In this document: piece by piece, positions 59,609 to 64,000 of the stretch
Numbering within the stretch: the first letter of the stretch is position 1
How the letters are laid out: each line of letters opens with the position of its first letter
NCBI GenBank assembly: GCA_036250195.1
Contig: JAVHZZ010000003.1
Location: forward strand, 342,903,875-342,967,874
Direction: 5' to 3'
From: Mixophyes australis
Lineage: Eukaryota; Chordata; Amphibia; Anura; Limnodynastidae
DNA: 64,000 nt
The notes under the pieces: generated by a model
What the model was told of the DNA's origin: nothing
Seen by the model: only the letters and a program-made list of their open reading frames with translations
The model's database searches: none
Made by a program: the position numbers and the translations under genes

Positions 59609-60877
59609 TAGACTTTCTTTTGGGCGGGGCGATTTTACATAGCTACACCCTCCTTCACTCTAATTGGTTGGTCCCGCCCCCTTTCCCCTGATGATGGGAC
59701 CTCTCTACCGCAATTTAATGAGATGAAGATTGCTAGGGGAAATTGCTCCGATCGCCCATCCTTTGGATCCACCAGTGATCGAGAGTGCCATGGTTCTCTC
59801 TCATTGGCCTCATTGCCAGGTCGCCCTCACCTCCAGACCATAGTGACTGCACCCACTGTAGTTCCGTAACCGGGCATCCTTCGTTGCTCTATCCTGTTTT
59901 GCAGGAATAAACTATTTATATATTTTTCAATAATTCAATTACACCTTAGCTTAATACAATATTTAGAGAATTTTCCTAATAAATTGCAGCTACGGATTGT
60001 TCCTTTGAATCATTGAAACATGTTACACAGTAGGTGTGTTTCTAGGTGATGCAGATCACAAGTCTATACATAGTGAAGAGGAAAGAACTGCATGTTTTGA
60101 CACTTCCTCACATAGAATAGTCCACCAGGAATCACGCCTGTGTTATGATGACTTTGCAGGTTCTAGTAACTGCTGACCACTTGTTTCCTGGCCCGGCAAA
60201 GCAATAAAGGATACAGGATACAAAGGCTATTTTTTCAGTGGTTTAAGTTTCACATCTCTGATGCTGGACATTCAAGCCATTAGAAAAACCACTGTATTTT
60301 CTTAATGTAAAACTAATGCTCACATTACCCCCACGAAATATTAAAAGAGATCTCTATCTATTTTTAAATCAAATGCGCCAATTGATTATTTGCAAATCAC
60401 TGTGAATATGTGTTGTTTATTTTTTGTTTTTTATAATTGAAAAGCAGAATTGAGACTATTCTGCATTGTCAATGCTTAGTTGTTTCCAAAGTATGTTAAT
60501 AGACAAACAGATCTGTGTAATAAGGGCTACTGTCTGCCAATTGTCGTAAATAAGGTAAATGCTAAAAGATGGGTGGGTGCAGTCAGGTGGGTGGTGACGG
60601 TGGGTGGCTAAAACCCACACTTATGTCTTCTTAATTTCATTTGGTAAAGGTCAGCAGGATTCTGCTTTATACATGCCCATGTGGTAAGACAACACTATTA
60701 CAGTAAGTGCTTTATTGCTACCATACAGAGCTAATTCACGTTATGGTTTGGCTAACATGACTTCCTTAGCATGTGCTATAGCGTGAAGACGTGCAATGTG
60801 TATGTATATAATATAGTATATGTGTGCGTACATATATATATACTGTGTATAATATGTTGTACCTATCATACATTTTG

Positions 60878-60901
60878 ATCTATCTATCTATCTATCTATC
60901 T
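60878..60901. repeat. (ATCT)n microsatellite
   Basis: About six ATCT units. Confidence 0.9.
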
Positions 60902-60962
60902 GTCTGGGTCTTGTAATTCTGCAATATTTTCAAGAACCACGGGTTGCTTGTCTCACATGTAA

Positions 60963-61509
60963 AGCTAGGTACACACTACAGGGTTTTTGTCCAATAATCT
61001 GCCCAAATAGACGATTATCGCCTCATTTGGTTGGTCGTACCGTTCAATTTTTTCCGATCAATCACCTAACGATCATGTAGTGTGTATGCACTCATGCTGA
61101 CGATCTCCATAGAGTTTACAGAGTCGGGCTCTTTTCAGCCGATGTTAGCACTGAATGTCAGAGTGAATAAATGTAGAGAGTGCTGTAGAAGGAATAATTC
61201 ATTTGTTCGCTCTGAGACAGGATATTTAGTTTCAGAGTCACAGAAGCTAACGGAATTCGTTAGGACATATGGATAGCTATAACAAGGCGGTTTTAATCAT
61301 TGTGACAATGTGACAGTAGTGAATGAATGAATATTGTGCTGTCACTCTCCAGACTAGAGGACCAGACAAAGGACCAGATGAAGAGCACAGATCTGAAGGT
61401 AAATCGTGTCAGTGTGTATGGATGAATCGTCAGACTGATCGGACCTTCAGTCGTAGGTATAATCGTTTGAGATAGCACATCTGAACAATTCTTCAGTGTG
61501 TACCCAGCT
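60963..61509. mobile_element. Harbinger-like MITE (AGCTGGGTACACAC ends), copy 5
   Basis: AGCTAGGTACACACTACAG to CAGTGTGTACCCAGCT with exact TAA on both sides (60960-60962 and 61510-61512). Longer than copies 2-4 (547 bases); its right third matches the fragment at 7119-7257. Confidence 0.85.
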
Positions 61510-62540
61510 TAAGTCCCTCACCATGTCATCTCATGTCTTATCATGTCTTCAAATGATAGGGACAACTGTATGTAACTGTATAATGGTACCATTATGTCTG
61601 CTCATATTGTATCTCTAACTCTGACACCACAAGGCTCTGTCCACATGAGAAAGAGGAACAAGGACATGAGTAAAGTCATGCTGTAATGCTGCTGTAATGA
61701 TCCCTATGTTTGACGCATTTCTCCAGCACTTTGTTCGTGTCTGTGTTTTTTTTGGGAGCGCAATACAAGTTAATTTTAAGAGGCATCATTATCGGTATTG
61801 TTATTGAGTCATATCTTGCATTATCGCAAACAAACATTTTAATATTAAGAGACACAGAAATGTGTCAGTAACCAGGCTGGTTTAAGTACAATTGATTGCC
61901 AAATCATTTGGAATGATGAGCAGCTCACTATCACCCCTGTGCCAATTATGCTGAATCAATGTTGCTTGAAAGATATGATTTTCATTAAAGTCCTATGAAT
62001 GGATGCGAAGGTATTTTGACAGGTGCAGAGAGTGTAACGGAACAAGCTGAGCTAAAACACCAGGCTGATAGAAGAACATTTACTTAACTTGCCTGATATT
62101 CTCTTGTTGTCCTGATTTTTTGTTTGTTTGTGCCGAACGAAGTGATCTGTGCAGATCCTGAGCTTTATAATTAGCTTCGTTACTTTTTATATTGATATTA
62201 GTCTTTATTTATGATGCGATTTGTTTTATCTTACTGCATAATTTAGAATGCTTTTTGGCATCCACAGCTTTTATGTGTTCATTGTACGTTCCCTGTCTTT
62301 GGTAATTATCTTGGAAATAAATACACAGGGACTGAAGCATAACAAGGCTTGGGGTGTGTAGGTTCAGCGCTGAGGTCAATCAATCTTTTATCTGTTTTTC
62401 ACTATCGCCAGTAGAGCTCTATTTTCAAGTCTGCAGATCATCACCATTAGCAAGGAACATTACCTGCATTTGAATGGCTTCTTAGATTTATTTAAGCCCA
62501 GAACATATAGACAATTACAGTTAAAGAGTAACTTCAGTTC

Positions 62541-62828
62541 AATGAGTTAGCATTGTTACCTCACAGCACTGGGGTCATGAATTCGTTTCCAATAAGGGCC
62601 TTGTCTGTGTGGTTTTTGTATGTTCTCCCTATTTTTTATGGGTTTCCTCCGGGTGCTCCAGTTTCCTCTCGCAGCCCTAAAACATACTGTTAGGTTAATT
62701 GTGTGTGCATGTGTTTGTTAGGGGATTGAAGCTGTAAACTCCAATGCAGCAGGGATTCATGTGAACGGTTACATATTCTCTGTCCAATATGATTGTCACA
62801 ATATAAATAAATTATTATTATAATAATG
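62541..62828 (+). mobile_element. tRNA-headed SINE, copy 7 (diverged)
   Basis: ATGAGTTAGCATTGTTACCT, GGGTTTCCTCCGGGTGCTCC, CATACTGTTAGGTTAATTG and a tail AATATAAATAAATTATTATT. The head and tail carry many substitutions, so it is one of the older copies. Confidence 0.8.
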
Positions 62829-64000
62829 TACAAATTACCATTATATTTACCTGATATTCATGCTAATGTAAAGTATATGGGGGGGTCATTGGCATCTGCT
62901 TGACCTGTCGAGTTGCTAGTGTACATAAAAGAAGATTGTATGATCATTTTGGAATTTTGGCTTTTTTTACAGTAGGCGGTGGGGCTATGGTGACTTTGGG
63001 TAGAGTTTTCTCTAAGCCACACAGCATTGCTATATAGCAGACATGCAACTTAAGCCATCTGTAGGACTAGTGTACAGTTGGCTCATTGTTCCTAAACAGA
63101 TCTCTTATGGACCAACCACGAATCCTTTTACTAAAATAGAGGAAAATGAAACATTGCTCAGACCCAGTTATAAGGCCGCCTATAGATGCTTTGCCTCAAT
63201 CCTGCAATTGGCTATCGTGGTAAACCCGTTTCCCTTTTTCATTTTAAATAAGATACTGTAAAAAGAAGACTTGAATAGAACATCTTATTGTCTTAACCTA
63301 GAAGTCGACAAAGGTAACAAAAAAATACATATTTTTCAAAGCAAGAATTGAAATGATTAGGAATCTATTACCAGTGTTCAACCGCATCTCAAACCTGTAG
63401 ATTACAGCTGTTTATTCCAAATATTCCTGCCTGGTACTCTAGGAGGTGAATGAAAGTGGGACAGATGCTGTTTTCATGAAGCAATACAGAATATTAATAT
63501 CTTAATCAGCATGAATAAAACTGTAGCTCTTCAGTCATCGCTTTGAAATCTGAGCAGCTGTTTCCGATGGACTTTTGACTTTGTGTTACTTACATTTGAT
63601 CTCCTGGTCCCTTTTGCCTCATCCCAGGGTGACGAGGGCTGTATCTACATGGGAAATTTGATGGCATTGACCTAAGTAATTTAAATGTTTCCTCTAGGGG
63701 AGTCAATGCTAAACTTATCATTAGAATTCTACAGGAAATAGACATTCAATTAAGTATGTTCTTTAACCTGGCTCATTGCCTGTGATTCTTACAGTTTGTA
63801 CAGTTTTGTTTTCATTAATATGACATCCTTCAGACTTGCGGCCTTGCTTAAAGTGAACCTGTCACCTGCAGCAAACGACACATTAAATTGATGGGTGATT
63901 CATGTCCGAATGCAACTTGCATGTAGGTTGCGTGTTTAAAAAGTGCACGGAACTTGTGAGCAGTTCCGACCATTTTCAAATCCAAGTATATGTCAAGATT

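Larger units (their letters stand above)
36743..64000 (+). other. NRXN1: NRXN1 intron, 5' portion (incomplete)
   Basis: Sequence after the EGF3 exon donor; the next exon (start of LNS6) is not in the window. The His-rich segment typical of a beta-neurexin first exon was not seen on the + strand. Nothing recognisable was found in about 36800-39340, 40060-42200 (some degenerate repeat), 42600-43780, 55560-56830, 58150-59430 and 61520-62530. The rest is largely MITEs and SINEs, listed separately. Confidence 0.85.

Overview
This is vertebrate, almost certainly anuran amphibian, genomic DNA inside one large gene. The only convincing cellular coding sequence is two small exons on the + strand (15882-16055 and 36623-36742). 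They encode the end of the fifth LNS (laminin-neurexin-sex hormone binding globulin) domain and the third EGF-like domain of alpha-neurexin, most like NRXN1. Both exons are 1-1 phase (174 and 120 bases), have AG/GT borders, and splice in frame to each other across an intron of about 20.6 kb. The remaining 99.5% is intron: an incomplete upstream intron (1-15881), the complete one (16056-36622) and an incomplete downstream one (36743-64000). I saw no other host exon, no tRNA or rRNA gene, no CRISPR array and nothing prokaryotic. The frog assignment rests on the mix of repeats (a tRNA-headed SINE with an L2-like tail, CAACCAATCAGATT palindromic MITEs, Harbinger and hAT MITEs, a Tx1-like LINE, a Tc1 element). 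The species cannot be told.

The introns are packed with mobile DNA, and many boundaries can be fixed from target-site duplications. (1) hAT-like elements with 8-bp duplications: two groups, CAG...CTG ends (10947-13959, 23337-23562, 26230-26410, 27357-27864, 54349-54479, 55192-55456) and CATACTTGCC...GGCAAGTATG ends (7432-7737, 44139-44406, 46149-46355, 47484-47747, 49488-49780, 52313-52848, 57836-58073). (2) PIF/Harbinger-like elements with AGCTGGGTACACAC ends and mostly TAA duplications (4718-6822, 50394-50814, 51631-52055, 53474-54321, 60963-61509); the first contains a decayed transposase. Other 3-bp-duplication MITEs lie at 25442-25958, 45012-45647 and 56836-57151. (3) Retroelements: seven SINE copies, two L2 pieces, a 5'-truncated minus-strand Tx1-like LINE with a 12-bp duplication (33161-34442), and a possible LTR remnant near 2460-3760. 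(4) A complete but dead Tc1-like transposon (30121-31649).

Tandem repeats are prominent: a 68-bp minisatellite (about 2870-3390), a 31-bp minisatellite of about 47 copies (12004-13462), a G-rich array (11275-11810), a 35-bp array (29364-29519) and several (TA)n or (CA)n tracts. The 31-bp and G-rich arrays both sit inside the 3-kb hAT-like element at 10947-13959, which has a perfect 8-bp duplication.

No clearly novel biological system is present. The observations most worth checking are the minisatellite-bearing hAT-like element, a 53-codon open extension of the first neurexin exon into the intron that would encode a glycosylatable, hydrophobic C-terminus behind a weak splice donor, an almost perfect 253-bp palindrome, and several nested or tandem transposon insertions.
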